The notes under the pieces were generated by a model. It searched no databases. It was not told where the DNA came from and saw only the letters and a list, made by a program, of their open reading frames with translations. From the NCBI GenBank assembly GCA_947383065.1, contig CANDCB010000066.1, forward strand, positions 1-5,792: 5,792 nucleotides of DNA, written 5' to 3'. Shown here piece by piece: positions 1 through 5,792 of the stretch. The translations under genes and the position numbers were made by a program. The stretch's first letter is position 1. Each line of letters starts with the position of its first letter. The stretch comes from an uncultured Bacillota bacterium. GTDB lineage: Bacteria; Bacillota_I; Bacilli_A; RF39; UBA660.

Positions 1-48
1 CCCCCCCAAGACGTCACACTCTTTCCCTACACGACGCTCTTCCGATCT
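1..48. other. Illumina sequencing adapter at the contig end (artefact)
   Basis: Positions 16-48 match base for base the 33-nt Illumina read-1 adapter/primer, beginning ACACTCTTTCCCTACACGAC and ending GCTCTTCCGATCT. The 8 bases before it (8-15, AAGACGTC) have the length and position of an i5 index. The seven Cs at 1-7 could be the complement of poly-G dark-cycle calls from two-colour chemistry; both of these points are inference. Genomic sequence starts at about 49. The composition also changes sharply here, from GC-balanced to very AT-rich. This stretch should be trimmed and must not be read as promoter or coding sequence. Confidence 0.97.
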
Positions 49-49
49 T

Positions 50-3000
50 AATGTAATATCTCAAAACGTTATATATAGTTTAGAAAAAATAGAAGATGGT
101 TATGAATTAACATTAAATTTAGATATGAATTGGTTAAAAGATAAAACTAGATTATATCCCATAACTATAGATCCTACAATTACAGATTCAGAAAATAATA
201 AAAGTTTAATAGATACATATATATACAAAGAAGACACTAATACTACAGTTTATAATACAGATATCTTAAAAGTCGGAGTTGAAAAAGTTAATAATAATAA
301 CGTTATATATCGTTCGTTACTTAAATTTGATTTACCTAAAATACCAGCCAGTTATACAATGATTAACGCCAGTCTTAATTTAGTTGGATATGTTGATTTA
401 AATAAAAAAGATACAGACTCTAATACTTTAGTTGGGATTCATCAAATAACTGAAAACTGGGAAGAAAATAAAGCTAAATGGGCAACAATGAATAATAAAT
501 TTAATCCTAAGCTTGAAAATTATTTTCATACTACACGTTCTAAAGGTACTAAAAATGGTACTCAAATAACAATCACGCCTAGTCTTCAAAGTATAGATAT
601 AACTGGTCTTGTTCAAAAATGGTATAACAATGAACCAAATTATGGATTAATGTTAAAAGCAATTGATGAAACTTATAATGCAAATGTCAAATGTGGTCAA
701 TATTATTCAAAAGATAATAAAATAACTGGGGACAACCCAAAACCAAGATTAGTTATTAGTTATCGTAATTTTAATGGTCTAGAAAATTATTTAACATATA
801 CAACTAACAATCATGAACTAGGATCTAGTTATATAAATAATTTTAATGGTAACTTAACAAGTACTTTTAATATTGCTAATACAATAGGAGGTCCACTTCC
901 AGCCAACTTATCTTTAGTATATAACACTAAAGATGTTACATCCAATATTAATTATGGTTATGGCTTGGGTATAAAACCTAATTTAATCCAAACACTCGAA
1001 ACTGTTACAATTAATCAAAATCAAATGCTAAAATATATCGATGAAGATGGGACAATTCATTACTTTATTAAAACTGATAATAATTTTAAAGATGAAGATG
1101 GTTTAGGGTTAACAATAACTTTAAACAACAATAATTATATAATGACAGATAAAAATACAAATAAAAATAAATTTGTTAAACATTCTAACGGCAAATACTA
1201 TTTAGAAGAAATTAAAAACTCTAGTAATAAAACAATAAAAGTACTATACGACACTAATAATAGAATAACTAAAATTACAGATTCTCAAGAAAATTCTATT
1301 ACTATTATCTATACAACTAATAAGATAACTTTTAATAGTCCTCATAAATCTACTATTATTAATTTAACAAATAATAAATTAACTAGTATTATTGATTTAG
1401 AAAGTACAACAAATATAAGTTACAACTCTTATAACCTTATTGAAAAAATAACTAATTCAGATGGATTAAGTACAAAATTTGAATATTTAAATGATTTAAC
1501 ATCTAAAGTTTCTAAAATAACAGAATATGGTGCCAATAATACAGAAGGTAATTATTTTGAATTTACATATAATGTTAAATCAACCACTATAAAAGATCGC
1601 AAAGGTCACATAAACACTTACGTCTTTAATAATTTAGGAAATACAGAAGTTATTAGTAATTTAGACCAAAACAGTGATTTATCAAATGCCTATGGTAAAA
1701 GTTATACCTATGGTAAAGAAAATACCTCAAATGTAAACAAAATTACTTTAGATTCATCTTTAATGAAATATATTGATAATTTAATGTATTATGAAACATT
1801 TGAAAATAAAAACTTATTTAGTCCTAATGACAATAATATAAAAATGCAAGATATAGGAAATACAAACTTCAAAATAACAAGTAATAAAATAAATACCTAT
1901 TTAAAAGCAGCTAAATTAGTTGATAAAGATAAATATTATACTTTTAGTGTCTATGTTAAAAATGAAATTCCATTAGAAATATCTTTATCATATGATAGCG
2001 TTGAAAAGAAAACATCTATAACTAAAATTAATGATGAATATTCTCGATATGATGTGACTGTTTTTTATCCCCAAACAGCTTCATCTATGTTATATATAAA
2101 AATTACTGCTAAAAATATTGGAAATATCTTCTTAGAAAAAATGCAACTAGAAGAAGGTGAAACAGCTAACTATTATAATTTAATAAAAAACAGTTGCTTT
2201 AAATATGCTTTAACCGATTACGAAATAACTTCATCCAAAAGAATTGGTCGTGAACAATATTATGAAACACAAGAAATTAATCCCACAATAGAAGTAGATG
2301 ACATTGGAAAATTAAACGTTTTAAAAATAAAAAATACCCCTTTAACACAAACATCAGTTTCGCAAAATATTAATATTAGTGGTCAAAAAGGAGATGTTTA
2401 TGAACTATCATTTTGGTATAAAAATGAAGGATTAAAAATATTTCCTGCTAAAGATGAATTAAAAGATCCAGCTAATACTTCTGTCTTCTTACATTTTGAC
2501 TATATAAATCCAATTAATGAAGATGAATATAATAAAGATGATGGTCTAAGTGAATTTAATAAAGATTGGCATTTCTTCTCTAAAAAATATGTTGCTAAAG
2601 AAGATTATAATAACTTAACATTTAACATTCAAAGTATTTATAATATTAATGATTGTTTAATAACAGGAATATCTTTATTTAAAGATTTAGGAAGTTATTC
2701 ATATGTTTATGATGATAAGGGAAACCTTATATCAACAGTTGATTTATCTAAGAAAAACAATACATTTGCTTATAATTCTGATAATCAGCTTATTAAAGTT
2801 ACTAATCCTAAAGGAGCTAACTTCAAATTTGAATATGATGCATTAGTAAAAGACCAATTAGTAAAAGCCATCTCACCATCAGGAATAACTAATTCAATTA
2901 AATATGATAACTTTAATAACCCTATTAAAACAATAATAAATAACACTAATGCTTTTGATGAAATAATAAATACTACATATTATATTAGAGCTAGAAATAC

Positions 3001-5650
3001 AGATAAATACTTTTATATAAATGACAATAAAACATTAAAAATTAAAGAATCTAATTGTTCTCACGATAAATTTAAAATAATATTACAGCCAGATAATAAA
3101 ATAAAAATTCAACATGGAATTATGTCAAATTACTATTTAAAACATAATAATGGTTCCTTAAAACTAGAATATGGTGATACCAAAAACATATTTGAATTAA
3201 TAAAACATAATAACAATAGTTACTCTATTAAATCTAATAACAGTAATTTAGCAATAACAATTATTACAAATGATTATCTATCTTTAAAAGAATATTCAGA
3301 AGATAATAATAATCAACAATTTATATTTGAAAAAATGGATAATAAATTATATATAGAATCCAGTGCTAAATATACAGATGATGGTAGATTTATTAAATCA
3401 GTTAATGATGGTCTAGGAAATATTACTTCATATAATATAAACTCTACTAATGGAACAATAAATAATATAACAGATCCATTAGGAAATATAACAAATTATA
3501 CATATGATAATAAATATAGAATTACTAATATAAATCAAAATAAACATAATGTTGCTTATGAATATAACAATAATAATTTATCTAAAATAAAACATGGTAC
3601 AAAAAATTATATTTTTAATTATGATGAATTTGATAATATCTCCAGTATAAAAATAAACAACAATACTTTAATAAATAACTATTATGAACCAAATAATGGT
3701 AATCTAACAAAAATAAAATATGGTAATAATAATGAAATAAATTATATATATGATAATTTTGATCGAGTAAAAACTATTACAAAATCAAATGATAAATATA
3801 ATAACTATTATGATAATTTAGGAAGACTTACTAAAATAACAACTAATAAAAGTACTTATAAATATGAATATGACTTTGCTAATAGATTAAATAAATATAA
3901 ATATAATGGATATGAATCATATTTTAAATATGATGAAAATAATTTAATAAGTAAAAAAATAGAAACTCTAAATAATATTAAATATACTTATAATTATACA
4001 TATAATAAAGAATCATCTCTAACAAATTTAAATATCTTAAATGATAATTTTAATTATAACTATGATAAATTAGGAAGACTTACTGAATATAACATAAATA
4101 ATAAATATAAAATTAATTATAATTATCTTACTCGAGGTAATAAAACATCTAATGTAATAAACAAAATAAATGATAATGGTCTAGAATACAGTTATATTTA
4201 TGATAAATTAGGTAATATTAAAGAAACATATAAAAATAATATATTAACAAATAAATATTATTATGATGAATATTCAGAATTAATTAAAGAAGAAGACTTA
4301 GTAAATAAAAAGACAATTATTTATACATATGATAATTATGGTAACATTTTATCTAGAAAAACATATACTTACAATACTACTAATTTACTTAAAGAAGATA
4401 AATATGAATATAAAAATAGTAACTGGCAAGACTTATTAACTAAATTTAATAATGAATCAATCACTTATGATAATATAGGTAACCCCCTAACTATAGGTAA
4501 TAAAGTATTAACTTGGATAAATGGTCGTGAACTTTATTCATATAAAGATGGTACTAATAAAGTAGCATTTAAATATAATGCAGATGGTAATAGAATAGCC
4601 AAAAACTTTAATGGACAAGAAATATATTATTATTTAGAAGGTAATACAATTATATTTGAAAGTAGAAATGGAACTGTGTTATATTATATTTATAACGGAG
4701 ATGAATTATTAGGATTTAGATATAATAATATAACATATTATTATCATAAAAATATGTTTGGAGATATCATAGGTATATTTGATTCTAACTATAAAGAAAT
4801 AGTTACATATGAATATGATTCATGGGGTTCTCTAATTAATATAACAGATATTAGTAATATAAATTTAGGAGAAATAAATCCATTTAGATATCGTTCATAT
4901 TATTATGATACAGAAACAAAACTATATTATTTAAATTCAAGATATTATAATCCAGAAATAGGTAGATTTATTAATGGAGATTCTCTTTTATTAGCTAACC
5001 AAGATATAATATTAGCAAACGTATTCCAATATGTAAGTAATAATCCTATAATAAATTCAGATTATAGTGGACATAATGCAATAAGTTTACCATGGAATAA
5101 CATGGGTAGTGTTATAGGAGGTTTAGGAGGTTTAGCTGGAGTAGGAAGTAGTGCGATTGCAGGCTTAGGTGCATTTGCTCCAGTAATTGCAATTATAGCA
5201 GCAACTGCAGCAGCTATTAGTACAGCAGTTTCATATTCAAAAACAAAACAAAAGAAAAAGAGTCAATCAAATAATAACCCTAAAGGACATACAGTATATG
5301 CTTTAGTAGATAAGGGAAATATAGCTCAATATGTAGGAAGAACCACAGACGTAAGAATACGTGCCAATGCTCATTTAAGAAATCCAAACAGAAAAATTTT
5401 AGAAATGCATATAATTAAAGATGAATTAAATATTTTTGAAGCTCGAGGGGTGGAGCAAACTTTAATAGAATACTGTAATGTTTTAAATAAAGGAAGTTAT
5501 ATGCATAATCAAATAAACGGAATAAAATTATGGACTGATAATTATTATGATTTTACTAGAATGGGGAGGAAGGCTTTTGATCACACAATAATACCTATTT
5601 ATGGAGACAAATGTTATATAGATCCTCTAATATATCCAGCCGTAAATTAA
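50..5650 (+). CDS. RHS/YD-repeat polymorphic toxin with C-terminal GIY-YIG-type nuclease (5' partial)
   Basis: A giant WapA/Rhs-like secreted toxin, inferred to act in contact-dependent competition. About 1866 codons are visible. The frame is open from the adapter junction, and the 25 codons before the ATG at 125 read as ordinary protein running into YPITIDPTI, a stretch typical of this family upstream of DNRLRE. That ATG has no ribosome binding site, so the true start, and any signal peptide or wall anchor, lies beyond the window. Domain order (Met at 125 = 1): DNRLRE 28-212; RHS entry motif about 230-285; YD repeats 286-550; two CBM4/9-like modules 555-855; YD repeats 858-947; ricin-like trefoil 948-1071; YD repeats 1072-1537; RHS core 1538-1650; hydrophobic Gly/Ala segment 1660-1703; nuclease tip 1722-1841. 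No frameshift or internal stop is seen. The probable immunity gene follows 21 bp after the stop, presumably in the same transcript. RHS identity is near certain; the nuclease call is strong by motif; the DNA target and export route are inferred. Confidence 0.96.
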   Translation, partial: NVISQNVIYSLEKIEDGYELTLNLDMNWLKDKTRLYPITIDPTITDSENNKSLIDTYIYKEDTNTTVYNTDILKVGVEKVNNNNVIYRSLLKFDLPKIPASYTMINASLNLVGYVDLNKKDTDSNTLVGIHQITENWEENKAKWATMNNKFNPKLENYFHTTRSKGTKNGTQITITPSLQSIDITGLVQKWYNNEPNYGLMLKAIDETYNANVKCGQYYSKDNKITGDNPKPRLVISYRNFNGLENYLTYTTNNHELGSSYINNFNGNLTSTFNIANTIGGPLPANLSLVYNTKDVTSNINYGYGLGIKPNLIQTLETVTINQNQMLKYIDEDGTIHYFIKTDNNFKDEDGLGLTITLNNNNYIMTDKNTNKNKFVKHSNGKYYLEEIKNSSNKTIKVLYDTNNRITKITDSQENSITIIYTTNKITFNSPHKSTIINLTNNKLTSIIDLESTTNISYNSYNLIEKITNSDGLSTKFEYLNDLTSKVSKITEYGANNTEGNYFEFTYNVKSTTIKDRKGHINTYVFNNLGNTEVISNLDQNSDLSNAYGKSYTYGKENTSNVNKITLDSSLMKYIDNLMYYETFENKNLFSPNDNNIKMQDIGNTNFKITSNKINTYLKAAKLVDKDKYYTFSVYVKNEIPLEISLSYDSVEKKTSITKINDEYSRYDVTVFYPQTASSMLYIKITAKNIGNIFLEKMQLEEGETANYYNLIKNSCFKYALTDYEITSSKRIGREQYYETQEINPTIEVDDIGKLNVLKIKNTPLTQTSVSQNINISGQKGDVYELSFWYKNEGLKIFPAKDELKDPANTSVFLHFDYINPINEDEYNKDDGLSEFNKDWHFFSKKYVAKEDYNNLTFNIQSIYNINDCLITGISLFKDLGSYSYVYDDKGNLISTVDLSKKNNTFAYNSDNQLIKVTNPKGANFKFEYDALVKDQLVKAISPSGITNSIKYDNFNNPIKTIINNTNAFDEIINTTYYIRARNTDKYFYINDNKTLKIKESNCSHDKFKIILQPDNKIKIQHGIMSNYYLKHNNGSLKLEYGDTKNIFELIKHNNNSYSIKSNNSNLAITIITNDYLSLKEYSEDNNNQQFIFEKMDNKLYIESSAKYTDDGRFIKSVNDGLGNITSYNINSTNGTINNITDPLGNITNYTYDNKYRITNINQNKHNVAYEYNNNNLSKIKHGTKNYIFNYDEFDNISSIKINNNTLINNYYEPNNGNLTKIKYGNNNEINYIYDNFDRVKTITKSNDKYNNYYDNLGRLTKITTNKSTYKYEYDFANRLNKYKYNGYESYFKYDENNLISKKIETLNNIKYTYNYTYNKESSLTNLNILNDNFNYNYDKLGRLTEYNINNKYKINYNYLTRGNKTSNVINKINDNGLEYSYIYDKLGNIKETYKNNILTNKYYYDEYSELIKEEDLVNKKTIIYTYDNYGNILSRKTYTYNTTNLLKEDKYEYKNSNWQDLLTKFNNESITYDNIGNPLTIGNKVLTWINGRELYSYKDGTNKVAFKYNADGNRIAKNFNGQEIYYYLEGNTIIFESRNGTVLYYIYNGDELLGFRYNNITYYYHKNMFGDIIGIFDSNYKEIVTYEYDSWGSLINITDISNINLGEINPFRYRSYYYDTETKLYYLNSRYYNPEIGRFINGDSLLLANQDIILANVFQYVSNNPIINSDYSGHNAISLPWNNMGSVIGGLGGLAGVGSSAIAGLGAFAPVIAIIAATAAAISTAVSYSKTKQKKKSQSNNNPKGHTVYALVDKGNIAQYVGRTTDVRIRANAHLRNPNRKILEMHIIKDELNIFEARGVEQTLIEYCNVLNKGSYMHNQINGIKLWTDNYYDFTRMGRKAFDHTIIPIYGDKCYIDPLIYPAVN
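206..760 (+). other. DNRLRE domain (surface/carbohydrate-binding type)
   Basis: Residues 28-212 show the DNRLRE pattern in order: DTYIY at 30-34; a Leu-x-Val-Gly step (LKVG, 48-51); the strand RSLLKFDLPKIP at 63-74; an 'INASLNL' strand at 80-86; ITENWEE...W at 108-119; DITGLVQKWYN at 158-168; NYGLMLKA at 172-179; and PRLVISY at 207-213. In Gram-positive RHS proteins this beta-rich module lies N-terminal to the YD shell and is thought to bind cell-wall or other polysaccharide. It is preceded by YPITIDPTI (11-19). The ligand cannot be told from sequence. Confidence 0.9.
761..1786 (+). other. RHS entry motif and first YD-repeat block
   Basis: Residues 213-285 carry the module that opens the YD shell in Bacillota proteins: GSSYINNFNGNL at 233-244, then GPLPANLSLVYNT at 256-268 and NYGYGLGIKPNL at 276-287. 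Degenerate YD units follow, such as YDTNNRITKITD (375-386) and YNLIEKITNSDGLSTKFEY (436-454). The block ends near residue 550, where the first CBM-like insert begins. These repeats are more divergent than those in the third block. By homology they are beta-strand units of the shell wall. Confidence 0.8.
1787..2176 (+). other. First CBM4/9-like jelly-roll insert
   Basis: Residues 555-684 interrupt the YD repeats with a beta-rich module ending in the phrase FLEKMQLEEGETANYYN (669-685). This is a characteristic end of carbohydrate-binding-type jelly rolls in Bacillota surface proteins. Upstream are NLFSPND (563-569), which stands where the module's usual opening lies, and the central strand YYTFSVYVKN (604-613). 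Sugar or wall binding is inferred from the fold type. The aromatic ligand platform cannot be placed with confidence. Confidence 0.65.
2177..2689 (+). other. Second CBM4/9-like jelly-roll insert
   Basis: Residues 685-855 begin NLIKNSCFKY, the common 'N-L-I-x-N-S-x-F' opening, directly after the first module's NYYN end, so the two are in tandem. Internal strands include VSQNINISG (745-753), VYELSFWYKNEG (758-769) and DWHFFSKKYVA (814-824). The end, CLITGISLFKD (844-854), is in the position of the usual 'I-D-x-I-x-L' closing strand. It passes straight into a YD unit, YVYDDKGNLIS (860-870). I infer binding of a glycan or surface polymer. Confidence 0.65.
2690..2965 (+). repeat. Short second YD-repeat block between inserts
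   Basis: Residues 856-947 hold about four clear YD units: YVYDDKGNLISTVD (860-873), AYNSDNQLIKVTNPKG (882-897), FKFEYDALVKDQLVKAISPS (900-919) and IKYDNFNNPIKTI (925-937). They are framed by the second CBM-like module on the left and the ricin-like trefoil on the right, so the shell is built from YD strands with whole domains looped out of it. Confidence 0.85.
2966..3334 (+). other. Ricin B-type beta-trefoil insert
   Basis: Residues 948-1070 show three similar sub-repeats, as in a ricin-type trefoil. The first runs from YYIRARNTDKYFYI (952-965) to DKFKII (981-986). The second runs from YYLKHNNGSLKLEY (1003-1016) to NIFELI (1021-1026). The third runs from about NLAITI (1041-1046) to QQFIFEK (1064-1070). 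Each ends with an [QDN]-x-F step, the counterpart of the classical Q-x-W. Such modules bind carbohydrates, but the classical Trp is replaced by Phe, so binding here is not assured. The domain is inserted cleanly between YD blocks. Confidence 0.75.
3338..4735 (+). repeat. Main YD-repeat shell block
   Basis: Residues 1072-1537 are a long array of about 20-residue YD units. Clear examples are TNYTYDNKYRITNIN (1123-1137), YIYDNFDRVKTITKS (1207-1221), NYYDNLGRLTKITT (1227-1240), YEYDFANRLNKYKYNG (1247-1262), NYDKLGRLTEYN (1312-1323), YIYDKLGNIKETYKNN (1357-1372) and YTYDNYGNILSRKTY (1400-1414). The last part (about 1440-1537) has the family's pre-core phrases YDNIGNPL, LTWINGREL and FKYNADGNRIAK. 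In solved Rhs/Tc structures such repeats spiral into a hollow barrel around the toxin. Base composition is very low here: 7 to 11 G+C per 60 bases in the three lines I counted. Confidence 0.93.
3809..4084 (+). repeat. Near-identical 24-bp direct repeat pair in the YD array
   Basis: The bases at 3809-3832 and 4061-4084 (both TATGATAA..TTAGGAAGACTTACT) agree at 23 of 24 positions, differing only at the ninth base (T versus A). They encode the YDNLGRLT and YDKLGRLT units, 252 bp (84 codons) apart, so recombination between them would stay in frame. A shorter relative (YDKLGNI) begins near 4199. This probably reflects recent repeat duplication or conservation of the YD motif. Confidence 0.8.
4736..5074 (+). 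other. RHS repeat-associated core domain
   Basis: Residues 1538-1650 match the conserved core that closes the shell before the variable tip: YYYHKNMFGDIIGIFDSN (1538-1555), VTYEYDSWGSL (1560-1570), NPFRYRSYYYDTETKLYYLN (1585-1604), SRYYNPEIGRFINGDS (1605-1620) and FQYVSNNPIINSDYSGH (1634-1650). In relatives the core carries autoproteolysis or release determinants and marks the boundary after which toxin tips are exchanged. The usual 'D-P-x-G' boundary here reads DYSG (1645-1648), so the Pro is missing. Confidence 0.96.
5102..5260 (+). other. Gly/Ala-rich hydrophobic segment with basic tail (pre-toxin linker)
   Basis: Residues 1660-1703 are Gly- and Ala-rich and hydrophobic, including VIGGLGGLAG, AGLGAFAPVIAIIAAT and AAAISTAVS, long enough for one or two membrane-spanning helices. 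A charged patch KTKQKKK (1706-1712) follows, then a polar SQSNNN stretch. G+C rises to 28 of 60 bases in the line starting at 5101 because of Gly/Ala codons. Its place between core and toxin tip suggests a membrane-insertion or translocation helper, or a hydrophobic plug inside the shell. This is inference; no named domain is claimed. Confidence 0.75.
5288..5647 (+). other. C-terminal toxin tip: GIY-YIG/URI-type nuclease
   Basis: Residues 1722-1841 carry the GIY-YIG order of motifs. A first strand TVYALVD (1723-1729) replaces 'GIY'. QYVGRT (1735-1740) is the 'YIG' strand, with Tyr1736 and Gly1738. Arg1746-x3-His1750 matches the Arg/His pair of I-TevI-like nucleases. The helix EARGVEQTLIEYC (1772-1784) offers Glu1777 as the metal-binding acid. 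Asn-rich NKGSYMHNQINGI (1788-1800) follows and may hold the late Asn. The closest group I know is the Tox-URI class of bacterial polymorphic toxins. Expected activity is Mg-dependent DNA cleavage in the target cell. The last 41 residues (1801-1841) belong to no part of the fold that I recognise. Confidence 0.82.
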
Positions 5651-5657
5651 AAGAAAT

Positions 5658-5663
5658 AAAGGA
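5658..5663 (+). promoter_or_regulatory. Ribosome binding site of the candidate immunity gene
   Basis: AAAGGA ends 8 bases before the ATG at 5672, a standard Shine-Dalgarno distance. It overlaps the other in-frame ATG at 5663, which it therefore could not serve. This decides the start in favour of 5672. It lies in the 21-bp gap after the toxin stop; no terminator hairpin or separate promoter is visible there. Confidence 0.75.
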
Positions 5664-5671
5664 TGAAGAAA

Positions 5672-5792
5672 ATGAAATCAAATATTGTAAAAAGATGGGA
5701 AAAAGGTGATTGTTATATTACCAAAATAAAATGCGATAAGTATCCTGAATACAATGATAAATATTTAATTATTGTCGTATCAGGTCATTATC
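5672..5792 (+). CDS. Candidate cognate immunity protein (3' partial)
   Basis: Only the first 40 residues are in the window. The sequence begins MKSNIVKRWEKGDCYITKIK and continues with a Tyr-rich stretch and the hydrophobic strand YLIIVVSGHY before the window ends. There is no signal peptide or membrane segment so far, which suits a cytoplasmic inhibitor of a nuclease. The early W-x-x-GD and the beta-strand-rich pattern resemble openings of several small immunity proteins, but I cannot assign a family. The main evidence is position: same strand, 21 bp after a polymorphic toxin, own Shine-Dalgarno, no terminator between. Start chosen at 5672 by RBS spacing; 5663 would add three residues (MKK). 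It could instead be an unrelated small protein or an orphan immunity gene. Confidence 0.7.
   Translation, partial: MKSNIVKRWEKGDCYITKIKCDKYPEYNDKYLIIVVSGHY

Noticed and set aside
1..48. GC-richer leading sequence as a promoter, phage end or transferred DNA
   Set aside because: 33 of the 48 bases are an exact Illumina adapter and the rest fits index and homopolymer artefact.
125..127. ATG at 125 as the true start of the toxin gene
   Set aside because: The frame stays open with family-like sequence for 25 codons upstream to the adapter, no ribosome binding site precedes it, and a start here would leave out any signal peptide and cut into the YPITIDP pre-domain.
428..616. Reverse-strand open frame of 62 codons
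   Set aside because: It lies wholly inside the DNRLRE domain of the large gene, antisense to clearly conserved sequence. It has no recognisable domain and is the kind of frame expected by chance in AT-rich DNA.
3338..4735. AT-rich repeated DNA as a replication origin or CRISPR-like array
   Set aside because: It is one uninterrupted reading frame of protein-level YD repeats. Unit lengths vary, there are no constant spacers, and no DnaA-box cluster was recognised.
5116..5130. Two AGGAGG motifs (5116-5121, 5125-5130) as an internal ribosome binding site for separate translation of the toxin tip
   Set aside because: They are Gly-Gly codons in the hydrophobic segment. No ATG, GTG or TTG in the reading frame lies at a suitable distance downstream; the next in-frame ATG (5405) is inside the nuclease fold. 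The upstream ATG at 5102 has no Shine-Dalgarno.
50..5650. Alternative genetic code (TGA = Trp, Mollicutes type) suggested by the extreme AT content
   Set aside because: All 11 Trp codons are TGG and there is no in-frame TGA in about 1866 codons, which would be very unlikely under that code at this composition.
5663..5665. ATG at 5663 as the immunity gene start
   Set aside because: It overlaps the only Shine-Dalgarno (AAAGGA, 5658-5663). The in-frame ATG at 5672 has correct spacing.

Overview
This window is almost entirely one very large gene: the 3' part of a secreted-type RHS/YD-repeat polymorphic toxin. A second gene, probably its immunity gene, starts 21 bp downstream and runs off the right end. 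The left end (1-48) is not genomic. It is Illumina read-1 adapter sequence, so the toxin gene is cut off by a contig end. The Met codon at 125 is internal, because the frame stays open with typical family sequence back to the adapter.

Organism: base composition is extremely AT-rich, with Asn/Lys/Ile/Tyr-heavy proteins and mostly A/T third codon positions. The domain set (DNRLRE, YD repeats, CBM-like and ricin-like inserts, RHS core, toxin tip) is typical of Gram-positive Bacillota. I infer a low-GC Bacillota, possibly an uncultured gut Bacilli or Clostridia lineage. All 11 visible Trp residues are TGG and no in-frame TGA occurs, so the standard bacterial code fits and a Mollicutes-type code is unlikely.

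Layout, with residues numbered from the internal Met at 125 (25 more codons lie upstream): a YPITIDP pre-domain; a DNRLRE surface/carbohydrate-binding domain (nt 206-760); the RHS entry motif and first YD block (about 761-1786); two tandem CBM4/9-like jelly-roll modules (1787-2689); a short YD block (2690-2965); a ricin-like beta-trefoil (2966-3334); the long YD-repeat shell (3338-4735); the RHS core (4736-5074); a Gly/Ala-rich hydrophobic segment with a basic tail (5102-5260); and a C-terminal GIY-YIG/URI-type nuclease tip (5288-5647). A ribosome binding site and the candidate immunity gene follow.

How it probably works (inference from the Rhs/WapA family): the N-terminal modules hold or target the protein at the cell surface. 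The YD repeats form a hollow shell that encloses the C-terminal tip, the core marks the release point, and the nuclease is delivered to a competitor and cuts its DNA. The small downstream protein would protect the producer and its kin. No RNA genes, CRISPR arrays, insertion sequences, promoters or terminators were seen.
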